DNA of 64,000 nt from the NCBI RefSeq assembly GCF_014779795.1, contig NZ_JACXZS010000010.1:1-64000 (forward strand). The letters are read 5' to 3'. The notes under the pieces are model-generated. The model had not been told where the DNA came from. It did not search any database and was given only the letters and a program-made list of their open reading frames with translations. This DNA comes from Microbacterium helvum (GTDB lineage Bacteria; Actinomycetota; Actinomycetes; Actinomycetales; Microbacteriaceae). This document shows positions 21,872 to 30,701 of this stretch, in pieces; position 1 is the first letter of the stretch, and each line of letters starts with the position of its first letter. The translations under genes and the position numbers were made by a program.

Positions 21872-22756
21872 ATGCTGCAGCTGAGCGGTGTCACCAAGAG
21901 CTACGGCGGACGCCGGGCGCTGGACGGAGTGTCGTTCGACGTGCGCCCGGGGCGGCTGACCGGCTTCGTCGGCGGCAACGGCGCCGGCAAGACCACGACC
22001 ATGCGGATCGTGCTGGGGGTCCTCGCCAAGGACGCCGGCACCGTGACGCTCGACGACGCGGAGGTGACGGCATCCGATCGCCGCCGCTTCGGTTACATGC
22101 CCGAGGAGCGGGGGCTCTACCCGAAGATGAAGGTGCTCGAGCACATCGTCTACCTCGCGCGACTGCACGGCTTCTCGAAGGCGGATGCGACGACCCGCGC
22201 CCGCGCGCTGCTCGAGCGGCTGGGGCTCGGCGAGCGGCTGGACGACAACGTCGAGACGCTGTCGCTCGGCAACCAGCAGCGCGCTCAGATCGCCGCCGCG
22301 CTCGTGCACGACCCCGAGGTGCTGATCCTCGACGAGCCGTTCTCGGGCCTGGACCCGCTCGCGGTCGACGTCGTCGCCGGCGTGCTGCAGGAGCGCGCCC
22401 AGGCCGGCGCGGCGGTGCTGTTCTCGTCGCACCAGCTCGATGTCGTCGAGCGGCTGTGCGACGACCTCGTCATCATCGCCGGCGGCACGATCCGCGCGGC
22501 CGGCGCGCGTGACGCGCTGCGCGCCGAGCACTCCACGCGCCGCTTCGAGCTGGTGTCGGCGGGCGACGCCGGGTGGCTGCGCTCCGAGCCCGGGGTCGAC
22601 GTCCTCGACTTCGACGGCGGGTACGCCGTGTTCGACGCCGACAGCGACGAGACCGCGCAGCGCGTGCTGCGCCGGGCGGTCGCACAGGGGGATGTCGCGA
22701 GCTTCTCGCCGCAGCATCCCTCTCTCGCACAGATCTTCAAGGAGGTCATCCAGTGA
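21872..22756 (+). CDS. ABC exporter ATP-binding protein (NatA-like)
   Basis: A 294-residue cytoplasmic ATPase. Walker A GGNGAGKTTT, Q-loop region MPEERGLYPKM, ABC signature LSLGNQQRAQ (S-L-G-N variant of LSGGQ), Walker B VLILDEPFSGLDP and the H-loop SSHQL are all visible. The C-terminal 70 residues form the DUF4162-like tail found in NatA-type subunits. ATG at 21872 with GAGGAGACAGG. It overlaps the permease gene by 4 nt. With that permease it would form a DrrAB/NatAB-type exporter; substrate unknown. Confidence 0.93.
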   Translation: MLQLSGVTKSYGGRRALDGVSFDVRPGRLTGFVGGNGAGKTTTMRIVLGVLAKDAGTVTLDDAEVTASDRRRFGYMPEERGLYPKMKVLEHIVYLARLHGFSKADATTRARALLERLGLGERLDDNVETLSLGNQQRAQIAAALVHDPEVLILDEPFSGLDPLAVDVVAGVLQERAQAGAAVLFSSHQLDVVERLCDDLVIIAGGTIRAAGARDALRAEHSTRRFELVSAGDAGWLRSEPGVDVLDFDGGYAVFDADSDETAQRVLRRAVAQGDVASFSPQHPSLAQIFKEVIQ

Positions 22757-23862
22757 GCACAGCACCTCGCGCCGAGACTCAGGGTCTCGGTTACCCGCAG
22801 GCCATCTGGCTCGTCGCCGAGCGCGAGATCGCGTCGAAGCTGCGCAGCAAGGCGTTCGTGATCTCGACCGCCATCATGCTGCTGGTGGCGCTCGCGGGCG
22901 TCATCTGGGCCGGCTTCGCGGCGTCGAGCCAGACCGGCACGCCGGTCGCCGTGACCGCTGACGCGCAGCAGTACGTCGAGGGTCTTCCCGGCGTGGAGGT
23001 CACCGACGTCGCCGACAAGGCCGCCGCCGAGGCGCTCGTGAAGGACGGCACGGTCGACGCCGCGATCGTCGGGGACCCCGCTTCGCCGATGGGCTTCGCC
23101 GTGGTCGCCGACGACTCCGCGCCCACCCAGCTGCTGCTCACCCTGGCGCAGCTGCCCCCCGTCGAGCTGCTGAACCCCGAGGGCGGCGCCACGGCCGCGC
23201 TCGGCTACATCGCCGCGATCGGCTTCGGCATCGTGTTCCTGCTGGCCGCGTCGCTGTTCGGCAGCACGATCGCGCAGAGCGTCGTCGAAGAGAAGCAGAC
23301 CCGCGTCGTCGAGCTGCTGATCTCGGCGATCCCGGTGCGGGCGCTGCTGGCCGGCAAGGTGATCGGCAACACCATCCTCGCGATGGGTCAGATCCTCGTG
23401 CTCGCCGCGATCGCGGTCATCGGCCTGACGGTCACGGACCAGACCGCGATGCTGCAGGGCCTCGGCGCGCCGATCGCCTGGTTCGCGATCTTCTTCCTGT
23501 TCGGGTTCATCCTGCTGGCGTCGCTGTTCGCCGCGGCGGCATCGATGGTCTCGCGTCAGGAAGACATCGGGTCGACCACGATGCCGATCACGATGCTGAT
23601 CATGGCGCCGTACTTCCTGGTGATCTTCTTCAACGACAACCCGCTGGTGCTGACGATCATGTCGTACGTGCCGTTCTCGGCTCCCGTGGGCATGCCGATG
23701 CGCATCTTCCTCGGCCAGGCGCAGTGGTGGGAGCCGCTGGTGTCGCTCGTGATCCTGGTCGCGACGTGCATCGCCGCGATCCTCGTGGCCGCGCGGATCT
23801 ACCAGAACTCGCTGCTGCGCATGGGCGGCCGCGTGAAGCTGTCCGAGGCGCTCGCCGGCTGA
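22753..23862 (+). CDS. ABC-2 type permease (NatB-like)
   Basis: A 369-residue membrane subunit. One N-terminal helix (about residues 37-58) is followed by an extracytoplasmic domain of about 110 residues, then about five helices in the C-terminal half, the NatB layout. The cytoplasmic turn EEKQTRVVELLISAIPVRALLAGK is the family's coupling-helix signature. GTG start inside the stop of the ATPase gene (GTGA), so the two are translationally coupled. It is followed by a perfect 15-bp-stem hairpin. Confidence 0.92.
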   Translation: MSTAPRAETQGLGYPQAIWLVAEREIASKLRSKAFVISTAIMLLVALAGVIWAGFAASSQTGTPVAVTADAQQYVEGLPGVEVTDVADKAAAEALVKDGTVDAAIVGDPASPMGFAVVADDSAPTQLLLTLAQLPPVELLNPEGGATAALGYIAAIGFGIVFLLAASLFGSTIAQSVVEEKQTRVVELLISAIPVRALLAGKVIGNTILAMGQILVLAAIAVIGLTVTDQTAMLQGLGAPIAWFAIFFLFGFILLASLFAAAASMVSRQEDIGSTTMPITMLIMAPYFLVIFFNDNPLVLTIMSYVPFSAPVGMPMRIFLGQAQWWEPLVSLVILVATCIAAILVAARIYQNSLLRMGGRVKLSEALAG

Positions 23863-23874
23863 CGCCGGTGGGGA

Positions 23875-23907
23875 GTGGATGCCGCAAGCTGTGCTTGCGG
23901 CATCCAC
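23875..23907. terminator. Perfect 15-bp hairpin after the ABC operon
   Basis: GTGGATGCCGCAAGC, loop TGT, and its exact complement, between the convergent permease and VapC genes. No T run follows, which is common for terminators in high-GC actinobacteria. The stem begins with the recurrent GGATGCC motif. Confidence 0.7.
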
Positions 23908-23910
23908 CGT

Positions 23911-24315
23911 TCATACACTCCAGTCGACCACCTCGAGGCCGGGCACACGATCGAACTCGCGCCGGTTGTTCGTCACCACGGCGAGGCCGGCGGAACGCGC
24001 ATGGCCGGCGATCAGTACGTCGTAGCCTCCGATCGGCGTACCCGTCATGGCCAGCTGCGCACGGATCTCTCCCGCGTGCTGCGCGGCCGCCGCATCGAAA
24101 GGGAGGATCCGAGCTAGCGCGAGGAACTGCTCCACCGCATGACGGTTCGCCGTCGGATCTGCCGACTTCTCAGCACCATAGGCGAGCTCGGACACGGTGA
24201 TGGTCGAGACCGCCAGTCGGTCCGACTCGGCACGCAGGTGCGCGCGAAGGGGCCCATCTGTGCGGCGTAACGCGAAGATCACGATGTTCGTGTCGAGCAG
24301 GAATCGGTGCGTCAC
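23911..24315 (-). CDS. vapC: PIN-domain toxin (VapC)
   Basis: A 134-residue ribonuclease toxin. The PIN acidic residues are present: Asp in FLLDTNIVIFAL, Glu in TVSELAYGAE, Asp in GGYDVLIAGHA, and the last in TNNRREFDRV. Type II relatives cut tRNA or rRNA. GTG at 24315 was chosen because it overlaps the antitoxin stop by 4 nt and starts the PIN fold directly; the frame is open 25 codons further but is then antitoxin-gene antisense phase. Convergent with the ABC operon. Confidence 0.9.
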   Translation of the reverse strand: MTHRFLLDTNIVIFALRRTDGPLRAHLRAESDRLAVSTITVSELAYGAEKSADPTANRHAVEQFLALARILPFDAAAAQHAGEIRAQLAMTGTPIGGYDVLIAGHARSAGLAVVTNNRREFDRVPGLEVVDWSV

Positions 24316-24542
24316 AGCGCACGCTCCTGCGGCTCGGGCTGCGCGCGCTCGTCGAGGAAGTCGGCCGTCACGCGCGCACCGTCGTCCCACCAGAAGTCGA
24401 TGGCGCCCATCACGGGAGTGATCAGCCGCGCGTCACCGATCGCTGTGATCTCGACCTCTGCGATGTCGTCGGGCAGCGCCACCGGCTTCGGCAGCCGTAC
24501 CGCCTGCGTCCGGTTCGACCGGAAGACCGTCGTTCGCACCAT
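24312..24542 (-). CDS. vapB: VapB-type antitoxin
   Basis: A 76-residue antitoxin of the AbrB/MazE-like swapped-hairpin class: VRTTVFRSNRTQAVRLPKPV is the typical DNA-binding N-terminus. The C-terminus (FWWDDGARVTADFLDERAQP) would bind the PIN toxin. ATG at 24542 with GAGGAGCTCCC. First gene of the pair, under an AT-rich palindrome at 24554-24574. Confidence 0.88.
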   Translation of the reverse strand: MVRTTVFRSNRTQAVRLPKPVALPDDIAEVEITAIGDARLITPVMGAIDFWWDDGARVTADFLDERAQPEPQERAL

Positions 24543-24553
24543 GGGAGCTCCTC

Positions 24554-24574
24554 GTATATCCGTTGCGTATATAC
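24554..24574. promoter_or_regulatory. VapBC operator/promoter
   Basis: GTATAT (24554-24559) and ATATAC (24569-24574) flank 9 bp just upstream of the antitoxin start, in an AT-rich patch (GTATATAC) unusual for this genome. Expected site of autoregulation by the VapBC complex. Confidence 0.6.
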
Positions 24575-24675
24575 AAGCTTATCCTCTCCGTCGGCGGCGG
24601 TGGGGACGATGCGGACCGCTGGGTCTGCCTTCGGACTGGGACCGCGCGAGTAGCCGCCCGCGCTCGCGGTGAACC

Positions 24676-25260
24676 TCACGCTGGGGCTGCGGGCGCCGAC
24701 TCCTGCTGCCACCGCCGCGCCGACACGTCGACGGGACCGGCCACCGCGAGCGACCGCAGCCGTGCCGCGTAGACCGCGAGGCCCAGTGTGGTGACCAGGT
24801 AGATCACCGCCGCCTGGAGCGCGTACGCGGGGTAGTCGATGACCCACGGCGACGCGGTCGGGTCTGCGGGGAACGCAGGGTTGTCGTGCACGTACGGCAC
24901 GGCCGAGCCGAGCGCATAGCCGGCGGTCTGGCCGGCGGCGTAGATGAGCATGAACAGCCCCAGGGCGAGCCATGCCTGAGCGCGCCGGCTGCGCCACACG
25001 CGGCGGGTCGCGCCGAGCGCCGTCCGCGGCTGCCACACGCCGGCGACCGGCGCCGCGAACGCGCTCATGACCGGGGCGAGTACCACCCCGGCGACGAGCA
25101 TGACGAGCAGCGCGACGACTCCGATCATCAGCAGCGATTCGCTGCCGGCGCGGCTGCGCATCAGCTGGGGCACGAGCAGCAGCCCGAGCAGCGGCAGGCA
25201 GCCGACCAGGACTGCCGCCCAGATACGGGGGAACACGAGGCGTCGCATGAGGCCAGCCAA
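24676..25260 (-). CDS. Hypothetical membrane protein
   Basis: A 194-residue protein with about five hydrophobic helices (about 11-31, 43-63, 64-72 continuing, 93-115, 144-165), a short extracytoplasmic loop and a hydrophilic, Arg/Gln-containing C-terminus. No family recognised. The TTG at 25260 is favoured over ATG 25248 because AGGGGGAG sits at normal distance from the TTG and too far from the ATG. It stands alone between the VapBC pair and a VOC gene on the same strand. Confidence 0.65.
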   Translation of the reverse strand: MAGLMRRLVFPRIWAAVLVGCLPLLGLLLVPQLMRSRAGSESLLMIGVVALLVMLVAGVVLAPVMSAFAAPVAGVWQPRTALGATRRVWRSRRAQAWLALGLFMLIYAAGQTAGYALGSAVPYVHDNPAFPADPTASPWVIDYPAYALQAAVIYLVTTLGLAVYAARLRSLAVAGPVDVSARRWQQESAPAAPA

Positions 25261-25332
25261 CCGGCTCCCCCTGCCGGCCGGTATCGGGTGGACCCCCGTA
25301 TCAGCGCTCGGGATCGCCGCGCCCGGCTGCGC

Positions 25333-25743
25333 TCACTCCCCCAGCATCTGCAGCGTCATCACGCCGACCGAGATCACGTTGCCCGCGGGGTCGCGGAACC
25401 ACGCCATGTCGGGTCCGCCCATGAAGCCGCGCGAGATGCCCTTCTCGTCGGTGCCGTAGTCCGGATCGGTGTAGATCTTCGTGACGACGCCGCGCGCGTT
25501 GAGGTCGTCGACCGCCGCGTCGATGTCGTCGACCCCGAAGTTCAGGATCGTGAAGACCGCCGGCTCATGGTCTTCCTTCGGGTACACGAAGACGGTTCCC
25601 CCTGCGGGGAGCTTGAACGTGAACCCGCCGCCCATCTCCTCCCAGACGGTGACGTCGAGCCCCAGGGTGTCGCGATAGAAGGCCACGGCTTCGTCGATGT
25701 CGGGGACGGCGAAGCTCGAATACGCCTGTGCTGTGGTGAACAT
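25333..25743 (-). CDS. VOC/glyoxalase superfamily protein
   Basis: A 136-residue vicinal oxygen chelate protein. SSFAVPDIDEAVAFYRDTLG begins the first beta-alpha-beta-beta-beta module, FTILNFGVDDIDAAVDDLNA the second, and WFRDPAGNVISV is the characteristic end. ATG 25743 with GAGGATGAG. Possibly a dioxygenase-like, isomerase or resistance protein. No partner gene is evident; it is divergent from the molybdenum hydroxylase operon. Confidence 0.88.
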   Translation of the reverse strand: MFTTAQAYSSFAVPDIDEAVAFYRDTLGLDVTVWEEMGGGFTFKLPAGGTVFVYPKEDHEPAVFTILNFGVDDIDAAVDDLNARGVVTKIYTDPDYGTDEKGISRGFMGGPDMAWFRDPAGNVISVGVMTLQMLGE

Positions 25744-25846
25744 CTCATCCTCCCAGTGATCGTTCCCGACTCAACGATCCTCTTGCCCCGAGGGGCTGTC
25801 CAGAGGTGCCCGCGTGCTCCTTCGCAGCACCGGACACGCGGCGTAG

Positions 25847-25918
25847 ACTCCCGGCATCCGCACGAACCATGACAGCGAAGCGACAGTCAACGGGCGGCAG
25901 GTTCCGCTCGCCGGCACG
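25847..25918 (+). other. In-frame 5' extension of xdhA without standard start codon
   Basis: The reading frame of the downstream gene is open back to the TAG at 25844 and encodes EATVNGRQVPLAGT, the first strand and turn expected of the 2Fe-2S domain, but contains no ATG, GTG or TTG. TAGACT (25844-25849) stands exactly 12 to 7 nt before ATC at 25856. The only ATG (25869) is in another frame. Confidence 0.6.
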
Positions 25919-27367
25919 GTGCCGCACGCCACCGCGCTGGACTGGCTGCGGGCCGCAGGCTTCACCGGCGCCAAAGAGGGCTGCGCCGAGGGCGAGTGCG
26001 GCGCGTGCGCCGTGCTGCTGGCGACCGAGGGGCCTGACGGCCGCACCGCGTGGACTCCTGTGAACGCCTGTCTCGTGCCGGCGCACGCGCTCGACGGGCA
26101 AGAGGTCGTCACGGCGGAAGGCCTCGGCGCGCCCGATGCGCTGCACCCGGTGCAGCAGGCGCTCGCCGGAGCCGGCGGTTCGCAGTGCGGCTACTGCACG
26201 CCTGGCTTCGCGTGCGCCATGGCGGGCGAGTTCTACCGGCCCGGCCGAGAGCCCGCCGACCCCGCCGCGCCGGACGCTGCCGGCGCCTCGCCCGACACCG
26301 AGCACGGGCCGAACGGCTTCGACCTGCACGCGCTGAGCGGCAACCTGTGCCGGTGCACCGGGTACCGTCCGATCCGCGACGCCGCGTTCGCGCTCGGGAT
26401 GCCGCAGCCCGGCGACCCCCTGAAGCGTCGTCTCGCCGGCGGCGCTCCGCCGCCCGCCGCCACCGACATCACGTCCGACGGCGCGCGCTTCGTGCGCCCC
26501 CGGACGCTCGCCGAGGCGCTGCGGCTGCTGCGCGACGAACCGGACGCCGTGCCCGTCGCGGGCTGCACCGACTGGGGCGTCGAGGTCAACCTGCGGGCCG
26601 CCCGTTCACCCCTCGTGCTCGCGATCGACCGGGTGCCCGAGCTGCGCGGCGTCACGGTCTCGGACGGAGTCGTCGAGATCGGCGCGGCCGTGACGCTCAC
26701 CGACCTCGAACGGCAGCTCGCGGTCGACGTCCCGCTCGTCGGGCAGCTGCTCCCCCAGTTCGCCTCGCGTCTCATCCGCAACCGTGCCACGCTCGGCGGC
26801 AACCTCGGCACGGCGTCACCCATCGGCGACGCGGCACCGGCGCTGCTCGCCCTCGGCGCCACAGTGGTGCTCGCGTCCGCCGACGGCGGCGAGCGGGAGG
26901 TCGATCTCGCGGAGTACTTCACCGGCTACCGCACGACCGTCCGGCGTCCCGACGAGCTCATCAGGTCCATCCGCCTCCCCGCTGCGCCGGGCACGGACGC
27001 GAACCGTCGCGAACGGCTACAGGCGACCGAGAGGGTCAGCGGGTTCCACAAGGTCGCCAAGCGCCGATTCGACGACATCTCGTCGGTCGCCGTCGCGGTC
27101 GTGCTCGACCTCGAAGACGGCGTCGTCAGCGCGGCGCGCATCGGGCTCGGCGGCGTCGCGGCGACGCCGCTGCGGGCCCACGCCGCCGAGCAGGCGCTCA
27201 TCGGACTCGCCTGGGACGCGCAGACGGCGGCGGCGGCATCCCTCGTCCTGCAGAGCGAGGGCACCCCGCTGAGCGATCATCGCGCGAGCGCCGAGTACCG
27301 CGCCCGCATGCTGGGCACCGCGCTGCTCGCACTGCAGGCGCGCAGCGCAGAGGGGGCACCGGCGTGA
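25919..27367 (+). CDS. xdhA: Xanthine dehydrogenase-type small subunit (2Fe-2S and FAD domains)
   Basis: At least 482 residues. N-terminal plant-type ferredoxin domain with GAKEGCAEGECGACAVLLA and VNACLVPAHAL, then the second 2Fe-2S domain with GSQCGYCTPGFACAM and GNLCRCTGYRPIRDA. The FAD-binding PCMH domain (about 185-360, FVRPRTLAEALRLL and RATLGGNLGTASPIGD) is followed by the CO-dehydrogenase flavoprotein C-terminal domain. It would pass electrons from the molybdenum site to NAD+. GTG 25919 is the first standard start, but it omits the first ferredoxin strand; the true start may be the ATC at 25856. It overlaps xdhB by 4 nt. About 150 residues of FAD and iron-sulfur parts in one chain resemble Pseudomonas/Rhodobacter XdhA. 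Confidence 0.9.
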   Translation: MPHATALDWLRAAGFTGAKEGCAEGECGACAVLLATEGPDGRTAWTPVNACLVPAHALDGQEVVTAEGLGAPDALHPVQQALAGAGGSQCGYCTPGFACAMAGEFYRPGREPADPAAPDAAGASPDTEHGPNGFDLHALSGNLCRCTGYRPIRDAAFALGMPQPGDPLKRRLAGGAPPPAATDITSDGARFVRPRTLAEALRLLRDEPDAVPVAGCTDWGVEVNLRAARSPLVLAIDRVPELRGVTVSDGVVEIGAAVTLTDLERQLAVDVPLVGQLLPQFASRLIRNRATLGGNLGTASPIGDAAPALLALGATVVLASADGGEREVDLAEYFTGYRTTVRRPDELIRSIRLPAAPGTDANRRERLQATERVSGFHKVAKRRFDDISSVAVAVVLDLEDGVVSAARIGLGGVAATPLRAHAAEQALIGLAWDAQTAAAASLVLQSEGTPLSDHRASAEYRARMLGTALLALQARSAEGAPA

Positions 27368-29838
27368 GCGGCCTGGCCGATCGCCCGCCCGATGCCGTGG
27401 TCGGGCGTCCGGTCGTGCACGAGAGCGCGGCGCTGCACGTCACCGGTGCCGCGCTGTACACCGACGACCTCGCCGCGCGCGCCCACGGCGTGCTGACGGC
27501 GTGGCCGGTCTCGTCGACATCGGCGCATGCCCTGGTGACACTCGACGTCGAACCGGCGTACGAGGTGCCCGGGGTGGTGCGGGTGCTGACGGCCGACGAC
27601 GTCCCCGGCGTCAATGACGCCGGGGTGAAGCACGACGAGCCGCTGTTCCCGTCCGAGGCGATGTTCCACGGGCACGCGCTCGCGTGGGTGCTGGCCGAGA
27701 CGATGGATGCCGCCCGCCAGGGCGCGGCGGCGGTGCGGGTGTCGTACGAGCAGCTGCCGTCGATCGTCACGGTGCGCGAGGCGATCGCCGCGGGTTCGTT
27801 CCAGGGAGCATCCCCGACCATCGAGCGCGGCGACGTGGACGCCGCTCTCGTGGACGCGGAGCACGTGTTCGAGGGTTCGATCGAGATCGGCGGGCAGGAG
27901 CACTTCTCGCTCGAGACGCACGCGGCCTTCGCGGTGCGCGAGCCGGACGGCCGGTACCTGATCGAGTGCTCGACGCAGCATCCGTCCGAGACGCAGGAGA
28001 TCGTGGCGCACGTCCTCGGCATCCCCTCGAGCGAGGTGGCCGTGGAGTGCCTGCGCATGGGCGGCGGCTTCGGCGGGAAGGAGATGCAGCCGCACGGGTT
28101 CGCCGCGATCGCGGCGCTCGGGGCGAAGCTGACCGGCCGCCCGGTGCGGCTGCGGCTGAACCGCACGCAAGACATCACGATGACCGGCAAGCGCCACCCG
28201 TTCCTGCTGGAGTGGCGCGCGGGCTTCGACGCCGACGGCCGGCTGCAGGCGCTCGATACGACGCTGACCTCCGACGGCGGCTGGAGCCTCGACCTGTCGG
28301 AGCCGGTGCTCGGCCGCGCGCTCGCCCACGTCGACAACGCGTACGGGATCCCGAACGTCCGCGCCCACGGCCGCATCGCCAAGACCCACAAGCCGTCGAA
28401 CACGGCCTTCCGCGGCTTCGGCGGCCCTCAGGGCGTGTTCGTGATCGAAGAGGTGCTCGGACGCGCGGCGCCGGCCCTCGGCATCCCTCCCCACGAGCTG
28501 CGGGCGCGCAACTTCTACCGTCCCGACGACACGACGCCGTACGGGCAGCCTGTGAAGGACGCCGAGCGCCTGCCCGCGATCTGGGCACAGCTGCGCGACG
28601 AGTGCGCATTCGATGCGCGCCAGGCCGAGGTCGACCGCTTCAACACCGCGCACGCCGACCGCAAGCGCGGGCTCGCGATGACACCGGTGAAATTCGGCAT
28701 ATCGTTCACCTTCACGTCGTTCAACCAGGGCGGCGCCCTCGTCATCGTCTACAAGGACGGCTCGGTGTTGATCACCCACGGCGGCACCGAGATGGGGCAG
28801 GGGCTGCACACCAAGATGATGCAGGTCGCCGCGACGGCACTCGGGGTTCCGCTCGAGGCGGTGCGGCTGGCGCCGACCCGCACCGACAAGGTGCCCAACA
28901 CCTCTGCGACGGCGGCGTCGTCGAGCACCGACCTCAACGGCGGCGCGGTGAAGGCCGCGTGTGAAGAGATCCGCGACCGGCTCGCGGCGGTCGCCGGGCG
29001 GATGCTCGGGATCGACGAGCGCGACGTGCGGTTCTCGGGCGGAGTGGTGTCGGGGCTGGGCGACGGCCCGCGACTGACCTTCGCCGAGGTCGTCGGGGCC
29101 GCGTACCTGCAGCGCGTGCAGCTGTTCGCTGCCGGGTACTACCGCACCGACGGTCTGCACTGGGATGCCGCCCGCAACCAGGGCTCGCCGTTCAAGTACT
29201 TCGCGTACGGCGCCGCGGCCGCCGAGGTCGAGGTCGACGGCTTCACCGGCGCGCACCGGCTGCGCCGGGTCGACATCGTGCACGACGTCGGCGACTCGCT
29301 GTCGCCGCTGCTGGACATCGGCCAGATCGAGGGCGGCTTCGTGCAGGGCGTCGGCTGGCTCACGATGGAGGAGCTGCGGTGGGACGACGGCGACGGCCCC
29401 ACCCGCGGCCGTTTGCAGACGCCGTCGGCGAGCACGTACAAGCTGCCGAGCTTCTCGGAGCTGCCGGACGAATTCCACGTGCGGCTGTTCGACGACGCCC
29501 GCGAGGACGGTGCCGTCTACGGCTCGAAGGCCGTCGGCGAGCCGCCGTTCCTGCTCGCCTTCAGCGCCCGCGAGGCCCTGCGCCAGGCCGTCGGGGCCTT
29601 CGGGCCGGAAGGGCGCACCGTCGAGCTCGGCTCGCCCGCGACCCCCGAGGCGGTGTTCTGGGCGATCGAGGCCGCGCGGGGCACACGTGAGGGAGAAGTG
29701 GATGCCGGCGGCCAGGGCATGAGGGAGACGACCGCGCCGGGGGCCGCCGAGCGACGGGAAGAAGCCACGCGGCCGGCGCGGCCTGCCGACGAGGGTGAGC
29801 CCGCGCGACCGACGGCTCCGCTCCCCGTCACGGAGTGA
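27364..29838 (+). CDS. xdhB: Xanthine dehydrogenase-type molybdopterin-binding subunit
   Basis: An 824-residue large subunit carrying the molybdenum cofactor. VVHESAALHVTGAALYTDDL is the usual N-terminus. MGGGFGGKE (about residues 235-243), TAFRGFGGPQG (Arg of the substrate pocket) and HGGTEMGQGLHTKMMQVAA are hallmark cofactor loops; EPPFLLAFSAREAL near the C-terminus holds the catalytic Glu in VGEPP. These point to xanthine or hypoxanthine as substrate rather than CO or aldehydes. The GTG start overlaps the xdhA stop. The last 60 residues are a hydrophilic Ala/Arg/Glu/Pro tail absent from typical homologues. It overlaps xdhC by 4 nt. Confidence 0.94.
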   Translation: MSGLADRPPDAVVGRPVVHESAALHVTGAALYTDDLAARAHGVLTAWPVSSTSAHALVTLDVEPAYEVPGVVRVLTADDVPGVNDAGVKHDEPLFPSEAMFHGHALAWVLAETMDAARQGAAAVRVSYEQLPSIVTVREAIAAGSFQGASPTIERGDVDAALVDAEHVFEGSIEIGGQEHFSLETHAAFAVREPDGRYLIECSTQHPSETQEIVAHVLGIPSSEVAVECLRMGGGFGGKEMQPHGFAAIAALGAKLTGRPVRLRLNRTQDITMTGKRHPFLLEWRAGFDADGRLQALDTTLTSDGGWSLDLSEPVLGRALAHVDNAYGIPNVRAHGRIAKTHKPSNTAFRGFGGPQGVFVIEEVLGRAAPALGIPPHELRARNFYRPDDTTPYGQPVKDAERLPAIWAQLRDECAFDARQAEVDRFNTAHADRKRGLAMTPVKFGISFTFTSFNQGGALVIVYKDGSVLITHGGTEMGQGLHTKMMQVAATALGVPLEAVRLAPTRTDKVPNTSATAASSSTDLNGGAVKAACEEIRDRLAAVAGRMLGIDERDVRFSGGVVSGLGDGPRLTFAEVVGAAYLQRVQLFAAGYYRTDGLHWDAARNQGSPFKYFAYGAAAAEVEVDGFTGAHRLRRVDIVHDVGDSLSPLLDIGQIEGGFVQGVGWLTMEELRWDDGDGPTRGRLQTPSASTYKLPSFSELPDEFHVRLFDDAREDGAVYGSKAVGEPPFLLAFSAREALRQAVGAFGPEGRTVELGSPATPEAVFWAIEAARGTREGEVDAGGQGMRETTAPGAAERREEATRPARPADEGEPARPTAPLPVTE

Positions 29839-30701
29839 GGCCCGGCGTGGACTGGCTCGACGCGCTGCAGCGGCTGCGCGACGCCCGCACCCCGGCGGTC
29901 GTCGTGACGCTGGCGATGGTCCGCGGACATGCGCCGCGCAACGGCGGGGCCAAGCTGGTCGTCTCGCCCGACGCGGCGTTCGGGACGATCGGCGGCGGCA
30001 ACCTCGAAGCCACCGCGGTGACTCGGGCGCGGACGATGCTCGACTCGGGAGCCGCCGAGCCGGAGCTGCTCACCCTCACACTGAGCGACAAGGCGGTGAC
30101 CGAGTACGGCGTGCAATGCTGCGGCGGCGAGGTGACGCTGCTGCTCGAACCCGTGCGCGTCGTGCCGTCGGTCGCGGTGTTCGGGCTCGGCCATGTCGGG
30201 CTCGAGCTCGCCCGCATCCTGGCGCGTCAGCAGCTGTCGCTGCACCTCGTCGACTCGCGTGCCGAGATGCTCGCGCCCGAGCGGCTCGCGCCCCTCGCCG
30301 ACGCGGTGGCGCAGGTGCACACGCATCTCGCGCCCGTGCCCGAGGCGGTGCTGCGCGAGGTGCCGGCCGGCACCCACGTGCTCGTCATGACCCACGACCA
30401 CGCCGAAGACCTCGCGATCGTCGACCAGGCGCTGCGCACAGACGGCATCGGCTCGATCGGGCTGATCGGCTCGCGATCCAAGTGGGCCCGATTTCGGGTG
30501 CGGCTCCTGGATGCCGGACACCAAGAGGACGCGCTGGCCCGGGTGACGACGCCCATCGGGCTGCCCGGCCTCGCCGGCAAGCAGCCCGCGACCATTGCGG
30601 TGAGCGTGGCCGCCAGCATCCTCGAGCTCATCGAGCAGTCCGCCCCGGCCGGTCGTCCCCACCCGGTCGTCGAGCGAGCGGAGCGAGACGAAACGCCGTG
30701 A
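29835..30701 (+). CDS. xdhC: XdhC-family molybdenum cofactor maturation protein
   Basis: A 288-residue chaperone that, in characterised systems, binds the molybdenum cofactor and inserts the sulfurated form into XdhB. The CoxI/XdhC N-terminal domain shows GHAPRNGGAKLVV, GTIGGGNLE and GVQCCGGEV (Cys pair); the C-terminal Rossmann-like domain starts VAVFGLGHVGLELARIL and contains MTHDHAEDL and GLIGSRSKW. GTG start overlaps the xdhB stop by 4 nt. The final residues (VVERAERDETP) and the stop come from a palindromic repeat that has run into the gene end. Confidence 0.92.
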   Translation: MRPGVDWLDALQRLRDARTPAVVVTLAMVRGHAPRNGGAKLVVSPDAAFGTIGGGNLEATAVTRARTMLDSGAAEPELLTLTLSDKAVTEYGVQCCGGEVTLLLEPVRVVPSVAVFGLGHVGLELARILARQQLSLHLVDSRAEMLAPERLAPLADAVAQVHTHLAPVPEAVLREVPAGTHVLVMTHDHAEDLAIVDQALRTDGIGSIGLIGSRSKWARFRVRLLDAGHQEDALARVTTPIGLPGLAGKQPATIAVSVAASILELIEQSAPAGRPHPVVERAERDETP

